A stretch of 64,000 bases of DNA, taken from assembly GCA_900320085.1 (NCBI GenBank), contig ONRC01000007.1, positions 1 to 64,000 on the forward strand, written 5' to 3'. The stretch is from an uncultured Eubacteriales bacterium (GTDB taxonomy: Bacteria > Bacillota > Clostridia > Christensenellales > Aristaeellaceae). Below are positions 16,930-25,266 of this stretch, one piece after another; the first letter of the stretch is position 1; each line of letters starts with the position of its first letter. The notes below the pieces were generated by a model, which worked only from the letters and a program-made list of their open reading frames with translations, ran no database searches and was not told the origin of the DNA. The translations under genes were made by a program, and so were the position numbers.

Positions 16930-17391
16930 TTAAGGATTGCATTTCTGGCACGGAGCATACCCCCGATTGATCACTTCCATTCTTGTGCCGGTGAAAGGGA
17001 CCTTGTTCTTTTCCGACATCTTGCTGACGGAGGAACAGGAAGGATCATGGAATCTCCTTGTGTTCTTGTTCAAAATATATGTCTTTACTTCCGGCTGTAC
17101 CGGCCCTTCCCGGTCAGGGGCAGAGGACATTGCGGTGAGAATCAACCGGCTGTCAGACGAATGCCCCAGCGCAGCGTCATACCCGGCGGCATAGCCGAAG
17201 CGATAAATCTCCAGCTTGCTGCCGTCCATTGTTTCCATCGGCACCATTTCGCGGGCAGCCTGAATTGCTTCGGGAGACAGTGCGGATTGATATTTTTTCA
17301 GATAATCGACAGCCGCATTGGCTGAGCAGCAGGCGAGCAGTGACAAAATGAGAATACAGAATATCAGCCGGTATTGATTCGTGTGCTTCAT
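16930..17391 (-). CDS. Secreted protein with C-terminal Cys/His module
   Basis: 153 aa. Signal peptide about 1-26 with hydrophobic core LIFCILILSLLACCSANA. The mature N-terminal part (about 30-100) has no recognised domain. The C-terminal part (NTRRFHDPSCSSVSKM to GYAPCQKC) matches the module ending the adjacent protease: aromatic-H-x(2)-P-x-C, about 30 residues, GY-x-PC-x(2)-C. It lies 37 bp upstream of the protease gene on the same strand, so the two are likely co-transcribed and exported together. Confidence 0.75.
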   Translation of the reverse strand: MKHTNQYRLIFCILILSLLACCSANAAVDYLKKYQSALSPEAIQAAREMVPMETMDGSKLEIYRFGYAAGYDAALGHSSDSRLILTAMSSAPDREGPVQPEVKTYILNKNTRRFHDPSCSSVSKMSEKNKVPFTGTRMEVINRGYAPCQKCNP

Positions 17392-17442
17392 GCGTATCTC
17401 CTCCGTTTTTTCATTTTGGGCGAATGAGCTTTCCCGGAAAGG

Positions 17443-17676
17443 TCAGTCTGAAATCCTACGCATGACTTCCTTTCTTGGTTCTGGCGGACCGCTTGATTTG
17501 TTGGTTACGAGATTCGTATGAACAAGCGCTGCCCGTCTTCTCCCGCAATACAGACAGTCGAATTTATCCTGCTTGTTTTTCTCTCTGGGTTGGCACGGCT
17601 GCGGGCATCTCCTCTTGTTTGATTTGGTGTAAGCAACCTTAATCTGCCAGAGTATGACGCCTTTTCCCCTTTTCAT
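17443..17676 (-). CDS. Possible small basic protein, uncertain
   Basis: 77 aa, basic, with a CLYCGRRR segment and several more Cys. An AGGAAAAG ribosome-site-like sequence precedes the ATG. No family recognised and the amino-acid composition is not typical of a folded protein; it may be a chance frame in the 318-bp gap between the Cys-module gene and trmO. Nothing else is recognised in that gap. Confidence 0.25.
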   Translation of the reverse strand: MKRGKGVILWQIKVAYTKSNKRRCPQPCQPREKNKQDKFDCLYCGRRRAALVHTNLVTNKSSGPPEPRKEVMRRISD

Positions 17677-17709
17677 TTTTTTCTTTTCCTGGTTCTCCTC
17701 GCTTTTTTC

Positions 17710-18384
17710 TTATGACTTTCGTATCTCCCGCACGATCAGGCGCTCGCCGTCTACCGAAAAGCGCACGTCCATTCCCGCGTAGGCCATGCCGTAAACGCGG
17801 TTCGGATCGTGTTGGTAGGAGGGGCGGGGGTCCTGGGACAGAATCTCCAGCACGGCGGCGCGGTGGGGCTCGGGAATCTGCAAAAGCAGCTCGGGCGGGC
17901 AATCCACCCTCAGGCGCTTTCTGCGCACCGCTTCGGCAAAGCCGCCGCTGGCCTCGGGGTGACAGTCTGTATAGGGAAGGTAAGGTTTGATATCATAGAT
18001 CGGCGTGCCGTTCATCAGGTCAGCCCCGGAGACAAAAATCACCGGACCTTCGTCGGTATGCAGTTCAATTCGCTCGATCTTTACGCAGCTGAGCCCGAGG
18101 GGATTGGGCCGGAAGGGAGAGCGCGTGGCAAACACGCCCATCCGCGTGTTGCCGCCTAAGCGCGGCGGGCGCACCGTGGGCGACCAACCGTCCCGCTTCG
18201 CCTCGGAAAATTCCCAGATGAGCCAGAGGTGGGAAAAGTCCTCCAGCCCCCGCAGCGCGTCCGGGTTTCGGTATTCCGGCTCAAACACGATCCGCGATAC
18301 CGCCGCCGTCACCAGCCCGCTCTGCCGGGGCACGCCGAACTTGGTCTCGTAATCGTTGTGGATAATGGCGATCGTTTTCATCAT
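17710..18384 (-). CDS. trmO: tRNA (N6-threonylcarbamoyladenosine-37-N6)-methyltransferase, TrmO/TsaA family
   Basis: 224 aa. TrmO/VirR family (UPF0066, PF01980) beta-barrel SAM-dependent enzyme that methylates t6A37 in tRNA-Thr(GGU). Signature segments: TKFGVPRQSGL near the N terminus, PFRPNPLGLSCVK (SAM/tRNA site) near the middle, and LMNGTPIYDIKPYLPYTD. The C-terminal extension of about 80 residues corresponds to the conserved second domain. Start chosen at 18384; the next codon is also ATG. Ordinary housekeeping gene. Confidence 0.93.
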   Translation of the reverse strand: MMKTIAIIHNDYETKFGVPRQSGLVTAAVSRIVFEPEYRNPDALRGLEDFSHLWLIWEFSEAKRDGWSPTVRPPRLGGNTRMGVFATRSPFRPNPLGLSCVKIERIELHTDEGPVIFVSGADLMNGTPIYDIKPYLPYTDCHPEASGGFAEAVRRKRLRVDCPPELLLQIPEPHRAAVLEILSQDPRPSYQHDPNRVYGMAYAGMDVRFSVDGERLIVREIRKS

Positions 18385-18440
18385 TCAATCGTTTATTACA
18401 AGGAGGCTTTAAATCCATAACAGAAGTTGGAAGAACGGTT

Positions 18441-18474
18441 CCAAAAGGCTTCCCCTTGAGGGGAAGGCTTTTGG
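18441..18474. repeat. CCTTCCCC-type hairpin
   Basis: Near-perfect 15-bp stem (CCAAAAGGCTTCCCC with GGGGAAGGCTTTTGG, one mismatch) around TTGAG. Related sequences occur at 33486-33708 and 55531-55617. It lies between the egsA-type gene stop and trmO and could terminate or stabilise the message. Confidence 0.7.
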
Positions 18475-18524
18475 CAGGTTTCTTTTTGCATATACTTCAT
18501 TTAGCTTTTTAGGCTCACTTTCTT

Positions 18525-19892
18525 TTACTCCTCCGCCACCTGGCGCAAATAGTCAGCGAACACATCCGTCAGCCCCAGATCCCACAGCACGGAGCAGGAC
18601 ATGTACTTCATCCGGGCGTCCCGCGCGCCGATGAAGGCGTTCACGGTGTCGTCCACAGAAATATGGATCTGGGAAGGCTTTACGGGCATGCCGGTGTTTT
18701 CCAGCAATGCGCGAAGCTGGGCTTCGTCGGGAAGCTCCTCGTTCACCGCGGCCAGGATGCCGTCCCAATGGTCCATGATGCGGTTCAGCCGTTCTTCGTG
18801 GGCGGCGGGGTCGTTCTTTTTGCCCTTGCGCTCCATCTCGATGATTTCCGGGGCGGTCTTGCCAAAGATGCGGCGAATCTGCGCTTCCCACTTTTCAGGG
18901 GTCATGGCGTCCCAGTAGGCCTTCGCCTGCTCGCGGCTGGGCTGAATCTGACGGAACTTGCGGTACAGCTTCATGGTCAGCACCGTGCCGATGCCCACCT
19001 GGATGCCGTGCAGGTCATAGGGCTGGTTCCGTTCCAGCGCCATCATTTCCCACATGTGGGAGAAATAGTGCTCCAGTCCGGAGGCGGGGCGGGAAATCTC
19101 GGCGTAAGCCATGGCGATGCCGGAAATGATCAGTCCTTCGGCAATGGCCTGGATGGCCTGCGGGTCGCGGCCGGGGATGCCCGCCGCCGCGTCCACCACC
19201 TTTTTCAGCGCGGTCCGCATGAGCGCGGCCACGTCCTCGCAGTAGTATTCGCCGGTGACGATGTTGCTCATGCGCCATTCGCACAGGGCGATGTACTTGG
19301 CTGCCATGTCGCCCAGGCCCGCCCACAGCATCCGCATGGGGGCTTTGGCCAGAATGTCGGTGTCCAGCAGGATGCCCATGGGCGCGCGGTTGAACAGGGT
19401 CATTTTCACATGGTTGATTTCCATGGCGGAGGAGTTGGAGGCGAAGCCGTCCATGGACGGGGCGGTGCCGATGATGGCGCTCTTTTTGCCCAGCGCGTTG
19501 CCGACCACCTTGCAGATGTCGTTCACCACGCCGCTGCCCACGCCCAGGATCAGATCGCAGGAGGGGTCGTAGTGCATCACCACGCTGCCCACCTCCCATT
19601 CCGCCGGGGCGATTTTCTGCCCGGCGCAGGGGATGATATAAAGCACATGGGGAATGCCCGCCGCCGTCAGCAGCTCTTCCACTTGCTTCCCGGCGGCTTC
19701 ATAGGTGTTCTGGTCGCAGACGATGAAGGGCTTTTCACTGCCCATGGCCTTCACCATGGCGGCGGTTTCCCGAATCGCGCCGGGGCCGATTTTCAAGTAG
19801 TCCATCGGGCAGGCGTGGTGCTTCCCGCAGGCGCAGTCCCAGCCCTCGGGACGAACCAGTTCCGTTAAGGACATTTTGTCAAAAGCAGGCAT
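18525..19892 (-). CDS. AraM/EgsA-type iron-alcohol-dehydrogenase-fold dehydrogenase (sn-glycerol-1-phosphate dehydrogenase family)
   Basis: 455 aa, length and motifs of bacterial AraM/EgsA (EC 1.1.1.261), which reduces DHAP to glycerol-1-phosphate with NAD(P)H and needs a divalent metal. Seen: N-terminal CACGKHH segment, nucleotide-binding GVGSGVVNDICK (about 117-128), TAPSMDGFASNSSAM, and the metal-binding SGLEHYFSHMWEM. In Bacillus AraM belongs to the arabinose operon; here it diverges from a FGGY kinase/isomerase operon, so a role in sugar catabolism is as likely as lipid or glycan G1P synthesis. A promoter about 410 bp upstream gives it a long structured leader. Confidence 0.85.
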   Translation of the reverse strand: MPAFDKMSLTELVRPEGWDCACGKHHACPMDYLKIGPGAIRETAAMVKAMGSEKPFIVCDQNTYEAAGKQVEELLTAAGIPHVLYIIPCAGQKIAPAEWEVGSVVMHYDPSCDLILGVGSGVVNDICKVVGNALGKKSAIIGTAPSMDGFASNSSAMEINHVKMTLFNRAPMGILLDTDILAKAPMRMLWAGLGDMAAKYIALCEWRMSNIVTGEYYCEDVAALMRTALKKVVDAAAGIPGRDPQAIQAIAEGLIISGIAMAYAEISRPASGLEHYFSHMWEMMALERNQPYDLHGIQVGIGTVLTMKLYRKFRQIQPSREQAKAYWDAMTPEKWEAQIRRIFGKTAPEIIEMERKGKKNDPAAHEERLNRIMDHWDGILAAVNEELPDEAQLRALLENTGMPVKPSQIHISVDDTVNAFIGARDARMKYMSCSVLWDLGLTDVFADYLRQVAEE

Positions 19893-19936
19893 GGCGGTTC
19901 CTTCCTTTCGTGAATCAATAGTTCATGGACGCTTTT

Positions 19937-20262
19937 AATCACTTGCGTTTAGAGTACAGAGTGCAGGTTGATCATGATTCCATCAAGCACCTTGAACAAG
20001 AAACTATTCCTGCGAACGTTTTTTGTCATCCCGACCGAAGCGGAGGCGAGAGCCGCAGCGGAGTGGAGGGACCTGAGAGAAGCATAAAGACCCAAGCAAT
20101 AGGATACCCAGCTCTCAGGTCCCTCGACTTCGGCTCGCCGCTGGCTCGCCTTCGCTCGGGATGACAATGCAGGTTGATTGATAATTGTTTGTCCGGCTAT
20201 TTCAAAGCGCACAGCATATATATCTGCACTCTGAACTCTGTACTCTAAAACGCAAGTGACTT
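19937..20262. repeat. Heptamer-repeat inverted element c (GAGTNCA arms), nested
   Basis: Outer arms: AATCACTTGCGTTT then heptamers GAGTACA, GAGTGCA on the left; on the right the reverse complement carries GAGTACA, GAGTTCA, GAGTGCA and again the TCACTTGCG sequence. It encloses a second, unrelated palindrome at 20025-20165. The whole structure lies inside the leader implied by the minus-strand promoter at 20305-20332. Confidence 0.8.
20025..20165. repeat. GTCATCCCGA-type palindromic element
   Basis: About 54-bp arms: GTCATCCCGACCGAAGCGGA onward to GGGACCTGAGAG on the left, and the imperfect reverse complement beginning CTCTCAGGTCCCTCG and ending CGGGATGAC on the right; loop about 32 nt. No coding capacity. 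Looks like a small non-autonomous repeat inserted between heptamer arms. Confidence 0.8.
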
Positions 20263-20304
20263 AAAGTGCCCTTTCATTCTTTCGTGGTGTTTTGTCCCAT
20301 AAAA

Positions 20305-20332
20305 ATTATACCATGTTCCTTTTTCCCGTCAA
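20305..20332 (-). promoter_or_regulatory. Promoter for the AraM/EgsA gene, with long leader
   Basis: Minus strand TTGACG, 16-bp spacer, TATAAT. It is about 410 bp upstream of the start at 19892, with no other gene between. Confidence 0.6.
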
Positions 20333-20393
20333 GCAAAAAAGCGAGCGGCGCAAATTTTGCGGGAAAGAACGCAGAAAATGTTATGTAAATTCC

Positions 20394-20422
20394 TTGCATT
20401 TTTTCTGCATTTCGACTACAAT
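20394..20422 (+). promoter_or_regulatory. Promoter of the kinase-DUF4867-isomerase operon
   Basis: TTGCAT, 17-bp spacer, TACAAT, 43 bp upstream of the kinase ATG. Confidence 0.6.
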
Positions 20423-20465
20423 AGAAGCAAATCATTCCCCATACAATTTGAACGAAGGGAGAAGG

Positions 20466-22001
20466 ATGAATTTGCAATATTTGATTGGTGTGGATTTAGG
20501 CACCTCGGGCACGAAGACCGTATTGTTCGACGTGCACGGCAAGGAAATCGCCTCCGCGCTGGTGGAGTATCCGATGTATCAGCCCCACAACGGCTGGGCG
20601 GAGCAGGACCCGGAGGACTGGTGGAAAGCCGCGATGACCACCATCAAGGCGGTCATTGACAAGAGCCGGGTCAATCCGAAGGACATTGCGGGTCTGTCCC
20701 TGTCCGGGCAGATGCACGGTCTGGTGCTGACGGACGAAAACGGCAACGCCCTGGGCCGCTCCATCATCTGGTGCGATAACCGCACGATCGAAAGCTGCGA
20801 CGAGTTTACCCGCCTGGTGGGCGGCCGGGAACGGCTGATCCAGATCGCCGCCAACCCCGCGCTGACGGGCTTTACCGCCGGCAAGGTGCTGTGGGTGCGG
20901 GAGCATGAGCCCGACATCTGGGCCAAGGCCCGCCACATCCAACTGCCCAAGGATTATGTGCGTTTGAAGCTCACCGGCGAATATCATATGGATATGAGCG
21001 ACGCCTCCGGCACCAACCTGCTGGATGTGCCACATCGCTGCTGGAGTAAGGAAATCTGCGAAAAGACCGGGATTCCCATGGACATGCTGCCGCCGCTCGT
21101 GGAAAGCTCTGACGTGGCGGGCCATATCACCGAGGAAGCCTCCCGCCTGACCGGGCTGCCCGTGGGCATGCCCGTGGCCGCGGGCGCTGGCGATAACATG
21201 GCCGCTGCTATCGGCACCGGCGTCGTGGTGGAAGGCAAAGCCTTCACCACCATCGGTACATCCGGCGTGGTGTTCGCCCATTCCAATTCTGTGCAGATCG
21301 ACCCCGCGGGCCGGGTGCACACCTTCTGCGCCGCCGTGCCGGGGCAGTACATCGTCATGGGCGTGGGCCTGGCCGCGGGCATGAGCCTGAAATGGTGCCG
21401 GGATACCTTCTTCCAGGCGGAAATCGAGGTCGCCAGGGAAATGGGCACCGACTCCTATGTGCTCATGAACCAGGAAGCCGCCCGCAGCCCCATCGGCGCG
21501 AACCGGCTGATCTACCTGCCCTATCTGATGGGCGAGCGCAGCCCCATCCTGGACCCCGAAAGCCGCGGCGTGCTGTTTGGCCTTTCCGCCATGCACACCA
21601 AGAAGGACATTGTCCGCGCCGTGATGGAGGGCGTCATGTACTCCCAGTGGCACAACCTGAACGTGCTGCGGGGCATGCACGTGGCCCCAGAAGCCATGCT
21701 GGCCTGCGGCGGCGGCGCCAAGAGCCCCTTCTGGCGGCAGATGATGGCGGACATGTACAACATGCCCGTCAGCACCTTGCAGAACACCGAAGGTCCGGCC
21801 CTTGGCGCGGCCATCCTGGCGGGCGTCGGAGCGGGTATCTACAAGGATGTGCCCTCCGCCTGCGCCGAGCTGCTCAAGGAGAGCGAACCTCTCCTGCCCA
21901 GCGCGGAACGCCACGCGGCCTACGAGCCCTATTTTGAACTGTACCAGAAGATTTATCTGGACTTAAAGGACGAGTTCCACACGCTTGCCAACCTGAAATA
22001 A
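20466..22001 (+). CDS. xylB: FGGY-family carbohydrate kinase, xylulokinase-like
   Basis: 511 aa from ATG 20466, just after GGGAG; upstream ATGs lie in the promoter. Two-domain sugar kinase: N-terminal phosphate loop IGVDLGTSGTKT (7-18), QMHGLV and WCDNRT substrate segments, GAGDNMAAAIGTG, and the C-terminal ATP-site CGGGAKSPFWRQMMADM. The GLSLSGQMHG motif and length are typical of xylulokinase, which phosphorylates D-xylulose at O5. Because the isomerase in the same operon is FucI-like rather than XylA, another ketose is possible. First gene of the operon. Confidence 0.88.
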   Translation: MNLQYLIGVDLGTSGTKTVLFDVHGKEIASALVEYPMYQPHNGWAEQDPEDWWKAAMTTIKAVIDKSRVNPKDIAGLSLSGQMHGLVLTDENGNALGRSIIWCDNRTIESCDEFTRLVGGRERLIQIAANPALTGFTAGKVLWVREHEPDIWAKARHIQLPKDYVRLKLTGEYHMDMSDASGTNLLDVPHRCWSKEICEKTGIPMDMLPPLVESSDVAGHITEEASRLTGLPVGMPVAAGAGDNMAAAIGTGVVVEGKAFTTIGTSGVVFAHSNSVQIDPAGRVHTFCAAVPGQYIVMGVGLAAGMSLKWCRDTFFQAEIEVAREMGTDSYVLMNQEAARSPIGANRLIYLPYLMGERSPILDPESRGVLFGLSAMHTKKDIVRAVMEGVMYSQWHNLNVLRGMHVAPEAMLACGGGAKSPFWRQMMADMYNMPVSTLQNTEGPALGAAILAGVGAGIYKDVPSACAELLKESEPLLPSAERHAAYEPYFELYQKIYLDLKDEFHTLANLK

Positions 22002-22005
22002 TATA

Positions 22006-22127
22006 AGGTAGGAAGTAGGAGGTAGGAGGTAGGAGGTTTTTATAGCGCTTCGCTTTTACAAGTATTTGGATTTGCGTTTTTGTACGACGATATAAAACCT
22101 CCTACCTCCTACTTCCTACCTCCTCCC
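22006..22127. repeat. Heptamer-repeat inverted element b (TAGGARG arms)
   Basis: Left arm TAGGAAG, TAGGAGG, TAGGAGG, TAGGAGG then TTTTTAT; right arm the reverse complement TAGGAAG, TAGGAGG, TAGGAGG then TTTTAT. Loop about 48 nt. Sits 5 bp after the kinase stop and ends 10 bp before the ribosome site of the DUF4867 gene, inside the operon. Confidence 0.85.
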
Positions 22128-22149
22128 TCAATTGATGGAGGTAATTCTT

Positions 22150-22797
22150 ATGAAGATCCTGCCTGTATCCGACCCCTCCTTCGCCCCCTATGGCCGCATC
22201 GTGGAAGGCTATGACGTGAAGGGCATTCTGAAGGCTTTGGAAGAAACCACCCCCTGCCCTGACGGCGTGGTGTACTTTCCCAAGGTGGATTCGCTCCACG
22301 CTGTGCCCGGCGCGGAGGAATTCGGCGAAGCGCTGTACGGCGGCATGCCCTTCCAGCTGGGCTGCTGCAACGGCCACAACACGAAGCTCAACTGCCTGGA
22401 ATATCACCGGGACAGCGAATTCAACCTGGGCACCGAGGACTTCATCCTGCTGATTGCCAAGCAGGGCGAGATCGAAAACGACGTGCTGGACACCGCCAAG
22501 GTGAAGGCCTTCTTCGTGCCCAAGGGCGTGCTGGTGGAAGTGTACGCTACAACCCTGCATTATGCTCCCTGCCACGCCGACCCCGCCAAGGGCTTCCGCG
22601 TGCTGGTGGCGCTGCCCCTGAACACCAACACCGACTACCGCCCCGGCAAGGGCAGGAACACGCTGGACAAATCCCTCTGGGCCCGGAACAAGTGGCTGCT
22701 GGCTCATCCCGAAAGCAGCGAAGCCGCCGACGGCGCTTACGTTGGATTGAAGGGCGAAAACATCGACATCAAAAACGATGTGCCTTTCCATTGTTAA
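22150..22797 (+). CDS. DUF4867 family protein
   Basis: 215 aa from ATG 22150 preceded by GGAGG. DUF4867 proteins are cupin-like and of unknown function; here YFPKVDSLHA, GCCNGHNTKLNCLEYHRDSEFN and VEVYATTLHYAPCHADP supply several conserved His/Glu that could form a metal site. Between a FGGY kinase and a FucI-like isomerase, it is probably a sugar mutarotase, isomerase or lyase-like helper (inference from context). It is followed closely by the isomerase gene, whose ribosome site lies 10-20 bp after its stop. Confidence 0.8.
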   Translation: MKILPVSDPSFAPYGRIVEGYDVKGILKALEETTPCPDGVVYFPKVDSLHAVPGAEEFGEALYGGMPFQLGCCNGHNTKLNCLEYHRDSEFNLGTEDFILLIAKQGEIENDVLDTAKVKAFFVPKGVLVEVYATTLHYAPCHADPAKGFRVLVALPLNTNTDYRPGKGRNTLDKSLWARNKWLLAHPESSEAADGAYVGLKGENIDIKNDVPFHC

Positions 22798-22828
22798 AAC
22801 CTACAAAAAGAAAGTGGAGGAGAAGAAA

Positions 22829-24307
22829 ATGTCTGCCAACATCCCCGAAGTAAAGCTTGGTATCATCGCCGTATCCCGTGACTGTTTCCCCATCGGCCTG
22901 TCCATCGCCCGCCGCGAAGCCATCAAGAAGGCTTACAAGGGTGAGCTGTACGAATGCCCCGTGACGGTTGAGAACGAAGCCGACATGCTCAAAGCCGTCG
23001 CCGACGTGAAGGCCGCGGAGTGCAACGCCCTGGTGGTGTTCCTGGGCAACTTTGGCCCCGAGACCCCCGAAACCCTGATCGCCAAGAACTTTGACGGCCC
23101 CTGTATGTTCGTGGCGGCGGCCGAAGGCGACGGCGACCTGATCAACGGCCGCGGCGACGCCTACTGCGGCATGCTGAACTGCTCCTACAACCTGGGCATG
23201 CGCCACCTGCAGGGCTACATCCCCGAATATCCCGTGGGCACCGCCGACGACATCGCCAAGATGATTTGCGATTTCGTGCCTGTTGCCCGCGCCATCATCG
23301 GCGTCAAGAACCTCAAGATCATCACCTTCGGGCCCCGTCCCCAGGACTTCTTCGCCTGCAACGCCCCCATCAAGGGCCTGTATGAAATCGGCGTGGAAAT
23401 CGAAGAAAACAGCGAGCTGGACCTGCTGGTCAGCTACAAGGCCCACGCGGGCGACAAGCGCATTCCCGCCGTCATGGAAGACATGGCCAAGGAAATGGGC
23501 GAAGGCAAGTACTACGCCGAAATGCTGGAGCGCATGGCCCAGTTTGAACTGACCCTGCTGGATTGGGCCGAGCAGCACAAGGGCGCCCGCAAGTATGTGG
23601 CGTTTGCCGACAAGTGCTGGCCCGCCTTCCCCGAGCAGTTCGGCTTTGAGCCCTGCTATGTGAACAGCCGCCTGGCCAGCCGGGGCATCCCGGTCAGCTG
23701 CGAAGTGGACATCTACGGCGCGCTCTCCGAATACATCGGCGCTTGCGTGTCCGACGACGCCGTGACCCTGCTGGACATCAACAACTCCGTGCCCGCCCAG
23801 ATGTGGGAAAGCCAGATCAAGGGCAAGTTCGATTACGTGCTCACCGACACCTTCATGGGCTTCCACTGCGGCAACACCCCCTCCTGCAAGATGTGCGCCG
23901 ACCGCGCTGTGAAATACCAGCTGATCCAGCACCGCCTGCTGGAGCCCGCCGGCAGCGACCCGGACTTCACCCGCGGCACCCTGGAAGGCGACATCGCTCC
24001 CGGCGAAATCACCTTCTACCGCCTCCAGTGCGACAGCAACGGCGACCTGCGCTCCTACATCGCTGAGGGCGAAGTGCTGCCCGTGGCCACCACCTCCTTC
24101 GGCGGCATCGGCGTGTTCGCCATCAAGGAAATGGGCCGCTTCTACCGCCACGTGCTGATCCAGAAGCGCTATCCGCACCACGGCGCCGTGGCCTTCGGTC
24201 ACTTCGGCAAGGCTCTGTTCGAGGTGTTCAAGTTCCTGGGCGTGAAGGACATTGCCTGGAACCAGCCCAAGTGCCTGCCCTACCCCACCGAGAATCCCTG
24301 GGCGTAA
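22829..24307 (+). CDS. L-fucose/L-arabinose isomerase-like protein
   Basis: 492 aa from ATG 22829, preceded by GTGGAGGAG. The fold is that of the FucI/AraA C-terminal superfamily: N-terminal Rossmann-like part (GIIAVSRDCFPIGLS, about 9-23), a middle region with LKIITFGPRPQDFF, and C-terminal CEVDIYGALSEYI, FMGFHCGNTPSC and HHGAVAFGHFG, which carry Glu, Asp and His residues of the expected Mn-binding site. It would interconvert an aldose and ketose before phosphorylation by the kinase encoded upstream. Whether the substrate is fucose, arabinose or another sugar is unclear. Confidence 0.82.
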   Translation: MSANIPEVKLGIIAVSRDCFPIGLSIARREAIKKAYKGELYECPVTVENEADMLKAVADVKAAECNALVVFLGNFGPETPETLIAKNFDGPCMFVAAAEGDGDLINGRGDAYCGMLNCSYNLGMRHLQGYIPEYPVGTADDIAKMICDFVPVARAIIGVKNLKIITFGPRPQDFFACNAPIKGLYEIGVEIEENSELDLLVSYKAHAGDKRIPAVMEDMAKEMGEGKYYAEMLERMAQFELTLLDWAEQHKGARKYVAFADKCWPAFPEQFGFEPCYVNSRLASRGIPVSCEVDIYGALSEYIGACVSDDAVTLLDINNSVPAQMWESQIKGKFDYVLTDTFMGFHCGNTPSCKMCADRAVKYQLIQHRLLEPAGSDPDFTRGTLEGDIAPGEITFYRLQCDSNGDLRSYIAEGEVLPVATTSFGGIGVFAIKEMGRFYRHVLIQKRYPHHGAVAFGHFGKALFEVFKFLGVKDIAWNQPKCLPYPTENPWA

Positions 24308-24323
24308 TCCATAGAAACCTTTT

Positions 24324-24357
24324 ACGGGGACGGCGCAAGCCGTCCCCGTTTTGCTTT
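24324..24357 (+). terminator. Rho-independent terminator of the kinase operon
   Basis: Perfect 11-bp stem ACGGGGACGGC/GCCGTCCCCGT, tight loop, then TTTGCTTTT. Confidence 0.9.
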
Positions 24358-24361
24358 TGGG

Positions 24362-24402
24362 CAAACGAAAAGGCCATACCGGAATCCCGGCATGACCTTT
24401 TT
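24362..24402 (-). terminator. Terminator of the pectin operon
   Basis: Minus-strand hairpin (AAAGGTCATGCCGG arm with CCGGTATGGCCTTT) followed by TTCGTTT, just past the SDR stop at 24418. Forms a convergent terminator pair with 24324-24357. Confidence 0.75.
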
Positions 24403-24417
24403 GCTTGAAAACAGGTA

Positions 24418-25215
24418 TTACGGCTGCTTGCCGATGTAGGCCAGGATGCCGCCGTCCACATACAGGATGTGGCCGTTGACGAAGTTGGAAGCGTCGGAGG
24501 CCAGGAACACGGCGGGGCCTTGCAGGTCCTCCGGGTTGCCCCAGCGGGCAGCGGGGGTCTTGGCGATGATGAACTGATCGAAGGGATGGCGGCTGCCGTC
24601 GGGCTGACGCTCACGCAGGGGCGCGGTCTGGGGGGTGGCGATGTAGCCGGGGCCAATGCCGTTGCACTGGATGTTGTGCTCGCCGTATTCGGAGCAGATG
24701 TTCCGGGTGAGCATCTTGAGGCCGCCCTTGGCCGCGGCGTAAGCGCTGACCGTTTCGCGGCCCAGCTCGCTCATCATGGAGCAGATGTTGATGATCTTGC
24801 CGTGGCCCTTCTTGATCATGGCGGGAATGACGGCCTTGGCGCAGATGAAGGGCGCGTTCAGGTCCACGTCGATGACCTTGCGGAAGTCCGCGGCGCTCAT
24901 TTCGATCATGGGGATGCGGCGGATGATGCCGGCGTTGTTGACCAGAATGTCCACCACGCCGACTTCGGCTTCGATCTTCTTGACCAGCTCCTGTACCGCT
25001 TCTTCGTTGGTCACGTCGCAGACGTAGCCATGGGCCTTGATACCCTTTTCTTCGTAAGCGGCCAGGCCCTTGTTCACCAGATCCTGGTTGATGTCGTTAA
25101 AGACGATGGTGGCTCCCGCGGAAGCGTAGGCTTCGGCGATGGCGAAGCCGATGCCGTAGGAAGCGCCGGTGATCCAGGCGATTTTGCCTTGCAGGCTGAA
25201 AGCGTTCATGTCCAT
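24418..25215 (-). CDS. SDR oxidoreductase, gluconate 5-dehydrogenase/KduD type
   Basis: 265 aa, preceded by AAGGAGG. Classical short-chain dehydrogenase: TGASYGIG (16-23) cofactor loop, NNAG (93-96), catalytic Ser146, Tyr159 and Lys163 (YAAAK). IRRIPM after NNAG and GPGYIATPQTAPLRE match the IdnO/KduD group. Next to KduI it most plausibly reduces 2,5-diketo-3-deoxygluconate to 2-keto-3-deoxygluconate with NAD(P)H, the step after KduI. Cytosolic. Last gene of a minus-strand operon with KduI and GH28; terminator downstream. Confidence 0.9.
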   Translation of the reverse strand: MDMNAFSLQGKIAWITGASYGIGFAIAEAYASAGATIVFNDINQDLVNKGLAAYEEKGIKAHGYVCDVTNEEAVQELVKKIEAEVGVVDILVNNAGIIRRIPMIEMSAADFRKVIDVDLNAPFICAKAVIPAMIKKGHGKIINICSMMSELGRETVSAYAAAKGGLKMLTRNICSEYGEHNIQCNGIGPGYIATPQTAPLRERQPDGSRHPFDQFIIAKTPAARWGNPEDLQGPAVFLASDASNFVNGHILYVDGGILAYIGKQP

Positions 25216-25266
25216 TGGAATTTCCTCCTTTTCATTTAACCCAAACGGATTTTTATCATCGGAGGA

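Noticed and set aside
22769..24364. Long minus-strand frame (531 codons) opposite the FucI-like isomerase gene
   Set aside because: Antisense shadow caused by strong GC bias at third positions; rich in Gly/His/Val with no motif, while the plus strand has a clear ribosome site and family motifs.
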